A stretch of DNA of 64,000 nucleotides from Clostridium beijerinckii (GCF_036699995.1 NZ_CP144906.1:3235001-3299000), one strand, 5' to 3'. Positions 38,565 through 48,152 are shown, numbered from the stretch's first letter. Numbers and translations: made by a program. Notes: generated from the sequence alone by a model not told the origin.

Positions 38565-38604
38565 AAATAAAGCGATGGATTAAACATATTTCACCGCTTT
38601 ATTT
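38565..38604 (+). terminator. Terminator of CDF gene
   Basis: AAATAAAGCG pairs with CGCTTTATTT, extended inside by TG/CA. Confidence 0.75.
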
Positions 38605-38618
38605 GCAAATCTGCCTTC

Positions 38619-38643
38619 ATCCACTTTTAAAAGTGGATTTTTG
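38619..38643. terminator. Second terminator between CDF and thioredoxin genes
   Basis: Perfect palindrome ATCCACTTTT/AAAAGTGGAT followed by TTTTT on the plus strand. Confidence 0.75.
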
Positions 38644-38677
38644 CAATTCGCCTGAATTTAAACCTATATCCTATTAT

Positions 38678-38995
38678 TTATAAATGTGCATTAATTTTAT
38701 TTAGTATATTTTGTTTTGGCATAAAGCCTGATAAATTTTCTACTGGTTTCCCATCTTTAAATACAATCATAGTCGGTACTGCATATATTCCATACTTTTC
38801 TGCTATTCTTTCACTTGCATCTATATCAACTTTAAAGAATTTAGCTTTCCCCCTAGCTTCCATACTAGCTTCTTCAAATACTGGAGCTAACATTTTACAT
38901 GGTCCACACCAAGTTGCGAAAAAATCAACAACTGCTATTCCTTTTGAGTTCTCAACATTTTCAATAAATTCATTACTGCTTATTATTCTAGCCAT
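38678..38995 (-). CDS. trxA: Thioredoxin
   Basis: This 105-residue thioredoxin has active site WCGPCK in DFFATWCGPCKMLAPVF, the cis-Pro loop AVPTMIVFKDGK and a normal length. It reduces disulfides in the cytosol and can feed electrons to CcdA. GGAGG lies just before the ATG at 38993-38995; an in-frame TTG five codons earlier overlaps that site. The next genes upstream on the same strand encode TlpA/ResA-like and CcdA proteins, so the three form a thiol-transfer set, although about 145 bp separate it from tlpA. Confidence 0.96.
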   Translation of the reverse strand: MARIISSNEFIENVENSKGIAVVDFFATWCGPCKMLAPVFEEASMEARGKAKFFKVDIDASERIAEKYGIYAVPTMIVFKDGKPVENLSGFMPKQNILNKINAHL

Positions 38996-39140
38996 AATTA
39001 ACTCCTCCAATTTATAATCTAAATTTTTGTTTTCCTATACTTTAAGTATAGTCTTATTTTCAACTTAATTCTGTGACTTAATCACCATATATTTTACTTC
39101 TTTGATTAATCAATACTTTAATTTTAATTTAATGTTTATC

Positions 39141-39740
39141 TTATTTACTCAATAATAGCTGCACTTGACTTTTTAATTTATCTTCAGTTATTTCTCCTGA
39201 ATGATCTTCAATTACATTTCCATCTTTATCAATGAATAAAGTTCTAGGTATAGATATAATATTATAATTTATTGAAGCAGTTCCATCATTATCAAATAAA
39301 ATTTTCATATCATAATCATTATCTAATATAAATTTTTTAGCTTTATCCATTGTTTCTCTTTGACCATCTGTTAAATCCACCATTAAAACCGTTAATTCTT
39401 CTGCTTTATATTTACTTGAAAGCTTATTAAATAAAGGCATTTCTTCTTTACAAGGAGGACACCAGCTAGCCCAAAAATTTACTATAACAGGTCTTCCTTT
39501 ATAATCTGATAACTTCACTTTATTAAGCTTTTCATCATATACAACAAAGTCCTTCTCCATTTTTTTGTCTTGTTCATTAGTATTGTTAGGCTCTTCTTTA
39601 TCCTTAGAAGTATCTTTACTTATGTTTATATCTTTCTTATGATATTTTGAACCTAATGAGTTATATGCCAAATAAGATATAGCTAAAAATCCTGCAAAAC
39701 CTATTGCTACTACTGTTAATATTAATTTTTTATTTTCCAT
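39141..39740 (-). CDS. TlpA/ResA-like membrane-anchored thiol-disulfide oxidoreductase
   Basis: This 199-residue protein has a single N-terminal membrane helix (about 7-25), a charged Lys/Glu-rich linker and an extracytoplasmic thioredoxin fold. The active site is NFWASWCPPCKEEMPLF, and the cis-Pro is in ISIPRTLFID. It likely reduces disulfides of exported proteins or apocytochromes using electrons from CcdA. The ccdA gene is 9 bp upstream in the same operon. A decayed second copy of this gene pair lies at 55.1-55.3 kb. Confidence 0.92.
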   Translation of the reverse strand: MENKKLILTVVAIGFAGFLAISYLAYNSLGSKYHKKDINISKDTSKDKEEPNNTNEQDKKMEKDFVVYDEKLNKVKLSDYKGRPVIVNFWASWCPPCKEEMPLFNKLSSKYKAEELTVLMVDLTDGQRETMDKAKKFILDNDYDMKILFDNDGTASINYNIISIPRTLFIDKDGNVIEDHSGEITEDKLKSQVQLLLSK

Positions 39741-39749
39741 AAAAACCTC

Positions 39750-40427
39750 CTAAATTGTAAGGAATGAAATTAATTTATTTAGGTATCCAGTAATAATTGC
39801 AATTCCTACAATTATAATGATTAACCCAGATAACATATTTATAATTTTGTAATTTCGTTTTATTAAGTTAAAAGTATCTTTTAAACCATCTATTAAAATA
39901 GCGCATATTATAAAAGGTATTCCAAGCCCTATACTGTATATTAAAAGCATTAGTGTCCCTTTTAATATATCGTGAGAGTTAACTGCAATCATTAAAGCTG
40001 CACTTAAGAATGTGCCTACGCAAGGTGTCCATCCTATTGCAAAAATCATTCCAAATAAAATTGATGATAAAAACTTAAAAGTTTTTATTTGCACATTTAT
40101 CTTTGAACTTTTTTCTAAAAATGATATTTTAAATAACCCAATATAATTGATTCCAAAAACAATTAATATTAATCCACTTATTATATTAATAATATTATTT
40201 TCAGTTTTTATTAAGCTTCCAAAAGACCCTGCAAAACTTCCAAGCAGCGTAAATATCACTGTAAATCCTAATACAAATCCTAAAGAATTTACTAATGCAT
40301 TATACTTATTCTTATCATTTGTTATATTGTCTCCTGCAAAATACGATATGTAAAGAGGTATCATAGGCAAAATGCATGGTGATATAAATGTTATAATTCC
40401 TTCTAAAAATAATAGAAAATATTCCAT
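39750..40427 (-). CDS. CcdA-type thiol electron transporter
   Basis: This 225-residue, six-helix protein has Cys in SPCILPMIPLYISYF and GWTPCVGTF, the redox pair of the CcdA/DsbD transmembrane domain. It carries electrons from cytosolic thioredoxin across the membrane to TlpA-type proteins. I choose the ATG at 40425-40427 because AAAGGA precedes it; the ATG eight codons earlier lacks a site. A TGAGTGAA/TTCACTCA palindrome lies about 100 bp upstream. Confidence 0.93.
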   Translation of the reverse strand: MEYFLLFLEGIITFISPCILPMIPLYISYFAGDNITNDKNKYNALVNSLGFVLGFTVIFTLLGSFAGSFGSLIKTENNIINIISGLILIVFGINYIGLFKISFLEKSSKINVQIKTFKFLSSILFGMIFAIGWTPCVGTFLSAALMIAVNSHDILKGTLMLLIYSIGLGIPFIICAILIDGLKDTFNLIKRNYKIINMLSGLIIIIVGIAIITGYLNKLISFLTI

Positions 40428-40524
40428 AGTTTGTCCTTTCTTAATAAACATGATATTTTATTATATATTACCTTTATTATACATTATAAATGATTTACTA
40501 AAGTTTTTAGCTTTGATAAATATT

Positions 40525-40542
40525 GAGTGAACTTTCACTCAT
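40525..40542. promoter_or_regulatory. TetR-like operator palindrome
   Basis: TGAGTGAA-CT-TTCACTCA is a perfect palindrome in the divergent region between ccdA and the nuclease-like gene. It resembles operators of AcrR-type repressors in form. No tetR gene is adjacent. Confidence 0.5.
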
Positions 40543-40635
40543 CTAAATTATTCTTTCTCAGTTTACATATTATATATATTTTTGTTATTTTATGCTATCC
40601 TAAATATTATAAAAACATATTATGGAGGCATACTC

Positions 40636-41904
40636 ATGGATAATTCAAATATGATTAAACTCGTTAATCGATATAAAAGTGATTCAGAATCTGTTTATAA
40701 CACATGGTTCACATATAACGAAACTAGACTTAAAGCATTTAGATCAATAAGATGTGGAGCAATAGATATAATTAATTCTATTAAAAATAATTCTTTTGGA
40801 AATGACTTTAAAGGTTCTCCATTAGAATTTGTACTTAAGTGTATAACAGAACAGAAGCAAATTTTTGAAGGCGCAGCACATCCATTCTTCTGGAAACCAA
40901 AACTTAGAATACCTGATATCTATGAAAATGAAGAAAACAAGAAAATTTTTGGTCAATTTTTAGAATCTTGTTTATCAGCTAATAATGAGGACAAGTTAAT
41001 AAAAGAAATTATAAAATTAGATAGTTATAAGATAAAAGGCTTAGGTCCATCTGTGGCAAATATACTTTATTTCTTACATCCTACACTAATGCCTCCTTTT
41101 AATACTGCCATGGTAAATGGATTTAATGCTATTTTTTCTGATAAAAAGAAACTCGGATCTTGGACTGATTATTTGCATATGAGAGAAGTAATTATAAAAA
41201 CTAATGAAGAACTAAATCCTTTATTATCAAAAGACTTAGGTGCAATATCAGGTTTATTATTTGATGTAGGCATTGGGAAAATTTCTTTAAGTGAAAATTG
41301 GGAAACTTCTCTAAACTTTGAGAAAAGTAAATTAGAAAAAGCTTTAAATAAGCGCCGCCTTGAAATAGAAAATGAAGTTAAAGAAGAATCAGAACATTTA
41401 AAGGTACAATTTTTATTAACTGAGATAGGTAGAAGCCTAGGTTATAATGTCTTTGTTGCTATCAATGATAGGACAAAATCTCTTAATGGAAAGAGCTTAG
41501 AATTTATCACTCTATCTGAACTTCCGCCATTAGATCTTCCAAAAGATGTTTTGAGAACAATTTCTCTTATTGATGTTATTTGGATAAATAAAAATACTAA
41601 TGAGATTGAATGTGCTTTTGAAGTTGAAAAAAGCACCTCCATATATTCAGGAATATTGCGTTTAGTTGACTTAGCATCATCACTAGGCTCTAAACAATAT
41701 AACTTTTTCTTAGTTGCACCTGACTCACGCGAAAAAGAAATAATTGCTCAATTAAATCGACCATCATTTAGAAACTTAGAATGTATTACTTTAAGATATA
41801 TGTTATTTTCTAAACTATATGAGAACTCTAATTCATTAAGCACGTTTGGTGATGATTATAAAATACTTTTTAAGATTGCTAATGAAGTTAATACTTGTAT
41901 TTAA
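40636..41904 (+). CDS. Uncharacterised protein with HhH-like and PD-(D/E)XK-like segments
   Basis: The 422-residue product starts at the ATG 40636-40638, with GGAGG about 8 nt upstream. The first half is helical and includes [20 protein letters not shown], which resembles a helix-hairpin-helix DNA-binding or glycosylase-type segment. The C-terminal part has [20 protein letters not shown], then [20 protein letters not shown], matching the spacing of a PD-(D/E)XK nuclease core, although the last residue of the triad is shifted. A role in DNA restriction or repair is inferred. It is a lone gene facing away from ccdA, with its own terminator. No methylase is adjacent. Confidence 0.6.
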   Translation: MDNSNMIKLVNRYKSDSESVYNTWFTYNETRLKAFRSIRCGAIDIINSIKNNSFGNDFKGSPLEFVLKCITEQKQIFEGAAHPFFWKPKLRIPDIYENEENKKIFGQFLESCLSANNEDKLIKEIIKLDSYKIKGLGPSVANILYFLHPTLMPPFNTAMVNGFNAIFSDKKKLGSWTDYLHMREVIIKTNEELNPLLSKDLGAISGLLFDVGIGKISLSENWETSLNFEKSKLEKALNKRRLEIENEVKEESEHLKVQFLLTEIGRSLGYNVFVAINDRTKSLNGKSLEFITLSELPPLDLPKDVLRTISLIDVIWINKNTNEIECAFEVEKSTSIYSGILRLVDLASSLGSKQYNFFLVAPDSREKEIIAQLNRPSFRNLECITLRYMLFSKLYENSNSLSTFGDDYKILFKIANEVNTCI

Positions 41905-41919
41905 TTCATCAAAATAAAT

Positions 41920-41950
41920 AAAGGCGGCTAATAGCTAGCTGCCTTTATAT
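41920..41950 (+). terminator. Terminator of the nuclease-like gene
   Basis: AAAGGC-GCTA pairs with TAGC-GCCTTT, followed by AT-rich sequence. Confidence 0.7.
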
Positions 41951-42022
41951 TATTTCTGCTATTTAATATTACTATAGTTTAACATTCTATTCTATAATAA
42001 ATATATTAGATATAACTTTTAC

Positions 42023-42727
42023 TTATTTAGTCCCATAATGTATAGATGCAATTCCAAAAGTTAAAGATTCATATTCTGAATTTTTAAAACCTATCTTCTC
42101 AAGTGCATCCTTAAGCTGCTTTTTATTCATAAAATTATTTACTGAATCTCTAAGATAATAATACGCTTTTTTATCACCTGTACCTATTGAACCTACTGCT
42201 GGTAACACATGATTAAAATATAAGTCGTATATATTTTTTAAAATAGGTATATTAGGTTTAGAAAGCTCTAAGCATACCACTTTCCCTCCTGGTTTTAAAA
42301 CTCTATACATTTCTGATAATGCTTTATTTTTATCTGGAATATTTCTTAACCCAAAAGCAATTGTGATACAGTCAAAGGTATTTTCTTTAAAGGGCAATTC
42401 TAAAATACTGCCTTTAATTAATTCATACGTATAATCCTTTAATGATTGATTTAGCCTTTTCGCCCCAACGTTAAGCATTTCTTGGCTAAAATCTACACCG
42501 ATAACTGTTGTATTTTTTCCAACCGCCTTACATTCATAATTAATCATTTGTCCTGTACCACAGCACAGATCTAATACTTGATGCCCCTCCTTAATATTAC
42601 ATATCTTTATTGCTTTTCTTCTCCATAATCTATCGATGTTTAAAGTTAATATTGAATTTAACATATCATATCTCTTTGCAATAACAGAAAAAATCTTTTC
42701 CACATCTGTTACATTAATTTCAGCCAT
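42023..42727 (-). CDS. menG: Demethylmenaquinone methyltransferase (UbiE/MenG)
   Basis: This 234-residue SAM methyltransferase has VLDLCCGTGQM (SAM site), IGVDFSQEMLNVG, FDCITIAFGLRNIPDK and KPGGKVVCLELSKPN, all characteristic of UbiE/MenG. It methylates the ring of demethylmenaquinone in the last step of menaquinone synthesis. I place the start at the ATG 42725-42727 behind GGTGG; in-frame GTG codons lie just upstream. It follows the CPBP and menA genes in the same direction. Related methyltransferases exist, but the length and motifs fit MenG well. Confidence 0.88.
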   Translation of the reverse strand: MAEINVTDVEKIFSVIAKRYDMLNSILTLNIDRLWRRKAIKICNIKEGHQVLDLCCGTGQMINYECKAVGKNTTVIGVDFSQEMLNVGAKRLNQSLKDYTYELIKGSILELPFKENTFDCITIAFGLRNIPDKNKALSEMYRVLKPGGKVVCLELSKPNIPILKNIYDLYFNHVLPAVGSIGTGDKKAYYYLRDSVNNFMNKKQLKDALEKIGFKNSEYESLTFGIASIHYGTK

Positions 42728-42843
42728 TATAACCACCACACATTCTTTTATTTTACGCTTATAAAACCTAATAAGTATTTAAATTAGTTATATTTCTTTA
42801 AATTAAGCTTTTTAATTACTATTTTTAATTTCCATATATCTTA

Positions 42844-43470
42844 TTACATTAGTGGAAACAAAACAAATACAGTAAAATCCCAAATTGCATGAGATATTAT
42901 TATTGGAACAAGGCTTTTTTCTTTCTTATAAATCCATCCCCAATATATTCCACATACTAAAGCAGCTACCACAAGCATAAAGTTCAATGTAATTATATGA
43001 ACACCAGCGTACAATAGCGTTGCAAATATATATCCTTTATCTTCTCCAAATTTTTTTGCAAGATTGTTTTGTATAAATCCACGCCAATATATTTCTTCTC
43101 CTGGCCCTATTATAAATAATAGTAGAGCTCCAATAAGTAATGAATTTCCTTGTGCTCTATTGCTATAAACTGATGCAATTTGGGCATCTTTAAATGGAAA
43201 TAAATATCCCGAAATTATATTTCCAGCATAAAAAACAAAGTACAATATTATTGCTGAAATAATTCCGATTAATATGTGTCTTAACTTTATATTTCTGAAT
43301 GAAATTAAGTTCTTTTCAGAAAACAAAGCTACCATTACTAACGCTAATATTGATACTCCCATTTCAATCCAAAAATTAAATGGTTTTAATACGAATATTA
43401 CAAACCACAATATTGTAGCTATAATTAACGAAGATATAATGACCTTATTCTTACTTTTCTGTCTCTCCAA
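42844..43470 (-). CDS. CPBP family intramembrane metalloprotease
   Basis: This 208-residue membrane protein has about six helices. The CPBP (ABI/CAAX-like) motifs are GEEIYWRGFIQNNL with the Glu-Glu and Arg, AGVHIITLNF with a His, and a last SHAIWDF. Members cleave prenylated or membrane proteins, or serve in bacteriocin immunity. It sits between menA and menG in the quinone block, which may be coincidental. The substrate is unknown. Confidence 0.88.
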   Translation of the reverse strand: MERQKSKNKVIISSLIIATILWFVIFVLKPFNFWIEMGVSILALVMVALFSEKNLISFRNIKLRHILIGIISAIILYFVFYAGNIISGYLFPFKDAQIASVYSNRAQGNSLLIGALLLFIIGPGEEIYWRGFIQNNLAKKFGEDKGYIFATLLYAGVHIITLNFMLVVAALVCGIYWGWIYKKEKSLVPIIISHAIWDFTVFVLFPLM

Positions 43471-43504
43471 AACTTTTCCACCTTTCTATAAAATTAAGTA
43501 AAAC

Positions 43505-43620
43505 TTGATTCGGATGAAGTTTAAACCTTAGCCAAATCTTAGTTGAACTTATAACCACAAGGGTCACAATATATCCTAAAGAGCTATCTAGTCCATGAGC
43601 CTAGTGCCACCCCATTGAAA
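43505..43620 (+). ncRNA. Possible structured intergenic element
   Basis: The segment shares AATCTTAGTTGAACT with the minus strand of the helicase leader (about 23235-23250), and CCTAAAGAG parallels CCTAAAAAGAG there. It has short complementary blocks (AAACCTTAG/CTAAGATTTGG-type and GTGGC/GCCAC). It could be a second copy of the same RNA or mobile-element end. Direction is uncertain. Confidence 0.3.
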
Positions 43621-43646
43621 ATGGATTGTGAATTATTGTCAGTTAG

Positions 43647-44546
43647 CTATAGGATATAAGATAAAAGTATAGATAGAATTAAAAGAATTCCAAATTGACC
43701 TTGAAGCTTACCACTCTCTTTATCAAGTTCTGCAATATTCCCACTTGAATCTCCATCCTTTTTTAATTTATTAATGTTTTTAATAGCAGCTGGCACTGTT
43801 AATAAACAAATTAAACTTAGATAAGGAGTATATTTAAAAATAATCATTATGATAAGAGAAATATATGAAAGTATAATCAAGCTTGAATATACTTTTTGTG
43901 CCTTCTTATAACCTATACTTATTGACAGTGTTTTAATACCAGCTTTCTTATCATGATTTATATCCCTAATATCATTAGCATGCAATATTGCAGTAGTAAG
44001 AAGTGCTGTTGGGATTGATATTAAAAACGACTGCACGGTAAACTCCTGCATCTGCAAGTAATAACCTCCAAGTGTCATCAATGGTCCAAAAATTATAAAT
44101 ACTAAAGGTGCACCTAATCCCCTATATTTGAGCATTAACGGTTTTCCTGTATAAAAATATCCACATAAAGCTCCAACAATCCCTAAAATGAGAATCATAA
44201 TGCCTACATTGTAAGCTAAAAATAAACCAATTAAACATCCTAAAATAAGTAATAGAATACCACTTCTATAAACTTCTTTTAAAGTCAGCAAACCTTCAAC
44301 AACTACTCCGCTAGAACTATGAGACTCCTTTGTATCAACTTTATTTATAAAATCATCATGATCATTTAACAAATTAACTGAAGCCTGCTGAAAAACAATT
44401 GCTATGATTGAAAGTATAAAATATTCAAGATTAAAATTAGGCTCTTTTAATGCTAATATTCCCCCAAGAACAACTGGAATTGCTGAAGCTGTTAAAGAAA
44501 AAGGCCTTGAAGCTCTGATAAATAACTTAATTTTTTCAATTGTCAT
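43647..44546 (-). CDS. menA: 1,4-dihydroxy-2-naphthoate polyprenyltransferase (MenA-like UbiA)
   Basis: This 299-residue UbiA-superfamily protein has eight or nine helices. The first Asp-rich motif is NLLNDHDDFINKVD and the second is DIRDINHDKKAGIKTLSISI. These bind the prenyl diphosphate through Mg2+. The N-terminus RASRPFSLTASAIPVVLGG is typical of MenA. It attaches the polyprenyl tail to the naphthoate ring, yielding demethylmenaquinone. The hepT product would supply the tail and MenG would methylate it. A terminator separates it from the upstream napH-like gene. The naphthoate-forming genes are not in this window. Confidence 0.9.
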   Translation of the reverse strand: MTIEKIKLFIRASRPFSLTASAIPVVLGGILALKEPNFNLEYFILSIIAIVFQQASVNLLNDHDDFINKVDTKESHSSSGVVVEGLLTLKEVYRSGILLLILGCLIGLFLAYNVGIMILILGIVGALCGYFYTGKPLMLKYRGLGAPLVFIIFGPLMTLGGYYLQMQEFTVQSFLISIPTALLTTAILHANDIRDINHDKKAGIKTLSISIGYKKAQKVYSSLIILSYISLIIMIIFKYTPYLSLICLLTVPAAIKNINKLKKDGDSSGNIAELDKESGKLQGQFGILLILSILLSYIL

Positions 44547-44628
44547 TTTCTTTTAACCACCTCTATAAACTAATCTTTATTCATTAGTATTAATTTATTC
44601 TTCTTACAAGATGCAAGAAAAATAATAT

Positions 44629-44664
44629 TATAGCTTATCTAAAATAATTTTTAGATAAGCTATA
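44629..44664 (-). terminator. Terminator after the napH-like gene
   Basis: TATAGCTTATCTAAAA pairs perfectly with its complement at the right; AT-rich sequence with TTTTT follows on the minus strand. It likely ends the hepT-doxX-fixH-napH operon. Confidence 0.75.
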
Positions 44665-44672
44665 AAGAATCA

Positions 44673-46064
44673 TTACATACGCATTGCCATAGGTAATGAG
44701 AATAACATTATATTAACTACTGCAAGTAATATTAAAAGAGCAGAATATACTATCGTTGTACTGAATGCCTTAGCTTCATAATTATTCTTAGATATTTTGT
44801 ATACAGTATAGATTGAACCAAGAGTTCCTATTCCTATCAATATGAATTGAAGCGCTTGAATTGTCGGATCATCTAAAATAGCTGAAGATGTATGTTGAAC
44901 TTCAACTCCAAATAATTCTATAAATGTGTAAAATACAGATTTCCCTTCTGCTAATAAATGGAATAAATTATGTGCTATATGTGCAGCCATATCTAATGGT
45001 ATGAGCGCATATCCATACTTCGTGAAATTTTCTTTTAATAAAGCTTTATTAAATATTTTTGCAACTAATCCTGTTATAGATAATAATGCTACAGGTATAG
45101 CCATAGCTATAATAAATGTTATAGTAAAAGTAATAGCATAATTTTGTGTTCCAGTTACATTCTCAAGCCATTTGAGCATTCCATCCCATATTTCTAACAT
45201 TGTAATGTTTTGTACAAATACTATACCCATAATTACAACAGCTAAAAATGCTGCATCTAATCTTGGTTTTCTTATAAACCACAATTCTTTTGTAGGTACA
45301 CGCAATGATATGTTAATTGAATTGTTAGGACAATTCTTTACACAATTACCACAGAAATTACATTCTGAATTATCTTCCATAGTTTTTGGGAATTCAAACA
45401 TTGGACATCCTTCTGCCCTTTCAGTTCCCTTATAACAATGTGCCGCTGTACATTTAGCACAAATATCTTTTGTTCCACGCAATTGTAGCATCCCTGCTCT
45501 AGAGTAATTTCCAGATAATCCGCCTAAGAAACATAGATATCTACACCAGGTTCTACGCTCCCAAAAAGCACCTGAGAATATTACACCAATTGTAATAAGT
45601 AGGAGTAATGTTCCTGAACCTCTAGGTGATTCAACAACTCCAAAAACGTGATCACTCCATGTAATCGCTAAGAACATTGCATCTATAAGCCATACTCCAT
45701 ATTTTTTCAAAAACTTAGGTACTGGCTTTTTGCTTCCTACAAATTTTTGTACCACATCACTTAATGCGCCAAATGGACATATTGAGCACCAAAATCTACC
45801 TGTTAAAAATAATAGTATAGGAAGTATAGGCCACCATAATACCCAAGTTCCTGCTGTACCAAAGTTATCGTGAGCTTCGTCAGGTCCAGTTAGTAATTCA
45901 AACACGATGAATGCAAATACTATTCCTACAAATAACTGAAATATTCCTGGATACCACTTACTTTTAATGAAGCTCTTAAGCATTTTATTATTTAATAAAT
46001 TATTTCCTCTTTGCTCTTGTGATGACTTTGTTTCATCACTAAGTTTCTTGTCCAACTTTGACAT
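44673..46064 (-). CDS. NapH/NosR-like 4Fe-4S membrane protein
   Basis: This 463-residue protein has about eight helices and four Cys groups. WCSICPFGALSD (CxxCP) and WCRYLCFLGGLSG sit at membrane edges as in the NapH/NosR/RdxA group. ICAKCTAAHCYKGTERAEGC and ECNFCGNCVKNC form two ferredoxin-type sites near residues 200-250. NapH-type proteins are thought to pass electrons from quinol to acceptors outside the membrane. It is the last gene of a four-gene operon with hepT, doxX and a FixH-like gene. The acceptor is unknown. No nitrate or nitrous-oxide reductase genes are nearby. Confidence 0.85.
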   Translation of the reverse strand: MSKLDKKLSDETKSSQEQRGNNLLNNKMLKSFIKSKWYPGIFQLFVGIVFAFIVFELLTGPDEAHDNFGTAGTWVLWWPILPILLFLTGRFWCSICPFGALSDVVQKFVGSKKPVPKFLKKYGVWLIDAMFLAITWSDHVFGVVESPRGSGTLLLLITIGVIFSGAFWERRTWCRYLCFLGGLSGNYSRAGMLQLRGTKDICAKCTAAHCYKGTERAEGCPMFEFPKTMEDNSECNFCGNCVKNCPNNSINISLRVPTKELWFIRKPRLDAAFLAVVIMGIVFVQNITMLEIWDGMLKWLENVTGTQNYAITFTITFIIAMAIPVALLSITGLVAKIFNKALLKENFTKYGYALIPLDMAAHIAHNLFHLLAEGKSVFYTFIELFGVEVQHTSSAILDDPTIQALQFILIGIGTLGSIYTVYKISKNNYEAKAFSTTIVYSALLILLAVVNIMLFSLPMAMRM

Positions 46065-46090
46065 TAGACTATCACCTCTATTCTTTATCT

Positions 46091-46630
46091 TTATTTGCTA
46101 CTTTTTTTCTTTACTGCAGCTACTATGATTATTACTGCCACTATTCCTACGAATCCACCTATAACTATCCAGTTTGGTCCGCTACTAACCACATCAGCAT
46201 CAAACTGTACATCCTTCTGTTCTCCATTTACCATAATGTTAGCTGTAATAACCCATTTACCTTTATCAGTGAAATTAATTTTTCCCATGTATTCACCATT
46301 TTTACTATTTTCCAATGATACTTCAATTGGTTTTTTCCCATTCATATCCATTCCCATATCAGAGTTCTTATCCATTTCTGCACTTATCTTAATATCGGCA
46401 TTTTCAATTTCTTTATCATTATCATCATGTAATGTGATCATTACATCATTGTCACCTGTTTTTACTTTGTTATCTTTATTAAACGTTAATTCTGCATTTA
46501 TACCATTTACACTTTTTTCTGTTCCTTTTCCCATATCCATGTTACCCATTCCATCAGCAAAAGCTGCTGTTGAAAGACCTAACGTAAGAATTAAACTTAA
46601 TATTGCACCTCTAATTGTTTTCTTTTTCAT
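46091..46630 (-). CDS. FixH/YtkA-like exported protein
   Basis: This 179-residue protein has a signal peptide (cleavage near AFA-DG, residue 25) and a Met/Asp-rich start (GMGNMDMGKG). An immunoglobulin-like beta domain (VMITLHDDNDKEIENADIKI, MGKINFTDKGKWVITANIMV) resembles FixH/YtkA proteins. A C-terminal membrane anchor (IVIGGFVGIVAVIIIVAAV) ends KKKSSK. The internal DMGMDMNGKK segment recalls Met-rich copper sites. It is 26 bp from the napH-like gene. A metal-binding or assembly role is inferred. Confidence 0.75.
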   Translation of the reverse strand: MKKKTIRGAILSLILTLGLSTAAFADGMGNMDMGKGTEKSVNGINAELTFNKDNKVKTGDNDVMITLHDDNDKEIENADIKISAEMDKNSDMGMDMNGKKPIEVSLENSKNGEYMGKINFTDKGKWVITANIMVNGEQKDVQFDADVVSSGPNWIVIGGFVGIVAVIIIVAAVKKKSSK

Positions 46631-46707
46631 TGTTTTTTTGCTCCCTTCTTTATCACGTCTAAAGACTTAATTTTTTCTTTGTTATATTTTAATTTTCTAT
46701 GCTATAT

Positions 46708-47202
46708 TTATTGTTTGCCATATTTCTTTTTCCAAAATGATACGATTAACTGATCAATCCCAATTTTATAAGTGCTTGCTCCAGCTGCCATTAAAATTAT
46801 AGCTGCAGTATATAAAATTGGATTCGTACTAGTAGTTCCTGCTAATAAGTAATTTAAATTCATAAATGCTCCACCAATCAAACCTGCTATAGTAAAAGCT
46901 CCAAGGATTAAACTAATACCAACAAGAAGTTCTCCGACTGGAACTACATACGTGAATACTCCTGCATTTGGCAGAGCAACACTTTCAACAAATCTTGCAT
47001 ACCACCACTGTACTGATGGATGATCTCCAGTTGCTTTAGCTAAAGCTCCTTTTAAAAATCCTGTTATTGCTACACCTGATTGACTACCAACCCATGTTGG
47101 ATCCTCAAGCTTTTCTATTGCTGGAACTATCCATTGATAACCTAGCCATATACGTAAAATTGTCCATACAGGAACTAAATATTTATTTCTAAAAATCCTC
47201 AT
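46708..47202 (-). CDS. DoxX-family membrane protein
   Basis: This 164-residue protein has four helices and the DoxX signs: RIWLGYQWIVPAIEKLEDP near the start and PVGELLVGISLILGAFTIAG in the third helix. The family includes the small subunit of thiosulfate:quinone oxidoreductase and proteins of unknown role in redox stress. Placement between hepT and the FixH/NapH genes fits a role in quinone-linked redox. AGGGAGATGACATTAA precedes ATG. Confidence 0.88.
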   Translation of the reverse strand: MRIFRNKYLVPVWTILRIWLGYQWIVPAIEKLEDPTWVGSQSGVAITGFLKGALAKATGDHPSVQWWYARFVESVALPNAGVFTYVVPVGELLVGISLILGAFTIAGLIGGAFMNLNYLLAGTTSTNPILYTAAIILMAAGASTYKIGIDQLIVSFWKKKYGKQ

Positions 47203-47243
47203 TTAATGTCATCTCCCTTATGATATTTATTATGAATTTAATA

Positions 47244-48068
47244 TTAAGCATTTTTTGTTTTCTTGTTTGAAGATTCAAGTACATAATTTAAAAGACTATT
47301 CAAGTTATCCTTATAAACTGAAGGTTCTAAATTCTTAATTGCTTGTTCAGCTTTTAAAGCAAACTCTTTAGCATCTTCAACAGTTATATTATTTTTAGTA
47401 GCGTTAGAATCACCATCTGTGCAATCATCAATGATTTGATATAACATTCCTAAATTTAGGCCGTAATTTTCCAAAGCTTCAATTTCTTCTTTTGCATTAA
47501 CTATTTTTGCTCCAAGCTTACAGCAGGCAGCCATAAATGATGCAGTTTTACCTTCTATTATGTTAAAGTAATCCTGCTTTGTAATTTCATGATTTTGAGC
47601 TTGTTCAATTTCTGCAACGCACATTTTTTCAATAACTTGTGTAATTATTTCTTCTGCATCATTTGTTGGTAGTTTTAATAATATTGAAAATGCTTTAGCA
47701 TAAAAGGCATCCCCTGCGAGAACCGCTACCTTTCTACCATATATATTATTTAACGTCTTTTGACCACGGCGAAATAAATCATTGTCAATTATATCGTCAT
47801 GTACCAAACTAGCACTATGTATTAGCTCAATTGCTACACATAAATTAATTAATTGCATTCTCTCATCTATAGTCATTTTGGGATTTATAGCTTTAGCTGA
47901 AAGTATTACAAGGCTTGGACGAAGATATTTTCCTGGAACCTTAAAGAAATATTCAAATATCTCTTGAGTTGAGCCCGAACTAAAATCTTTTCCAATATTT
48001 TTTAAAATCATCTCAGCTTCATAAAGCTCTTTACTCACAGCATTTTTAGCTTTTATAAAATTTGACAT
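47244..48068 (-). CDS. Polyprenyl diphosphate synthase (HepT-like)
   Basis: This 274-residue trans-prenyltransferase has the first Asp-rich motif SLVHDDIIDNDLFRRG and the second YQIIDDCTDGD, with GKYLRPSLVILS upstream. It makes long-chain polyprenyl diphosphate, probably the menaquinone tail. I choose the ATG at 48066-48068; the in-frame TTG six codons earlier lies on the AGGTGG ribosome site. It is the first gene of the operon hepT-doxX-fixH-napH and has a promoter of the direct-repeat family about 85 bp upstream. The chain length is not predictable. Confidence 0.9.
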   Translation of the reverse strand: MSNFIKAKNAVSKELYEAEMILKNIGKDFSSGSTQEIFEYFFKVPGKYLRPSLVILSAKAINPKMTIDERMQLINLCVAIELIHSASLVHDDIIDNDLFRRGQKTLNNIYGRKVAVLAGDAFYAKAFSILLKLPTNDAEEIITQVIEKMCVAEIEQAQNHEITKQDYFNIIEGKTASFMAACCKLGAKIVNAKEEIEALENYGLNLGMLYQIIDDCTDGDSNATKNNITVEDAKEFALKAEQAIKNLEPSVYKDNLNSLLNYVLESSNKKTKNA

Positions 48069-48152
48069 GACCTCACCACCTCTCAATAATCTAATCTTTT
48101 AGTATAATTATTTATTTTAATCTTTATATAATTGAATTACTGTTCTTTAGAG

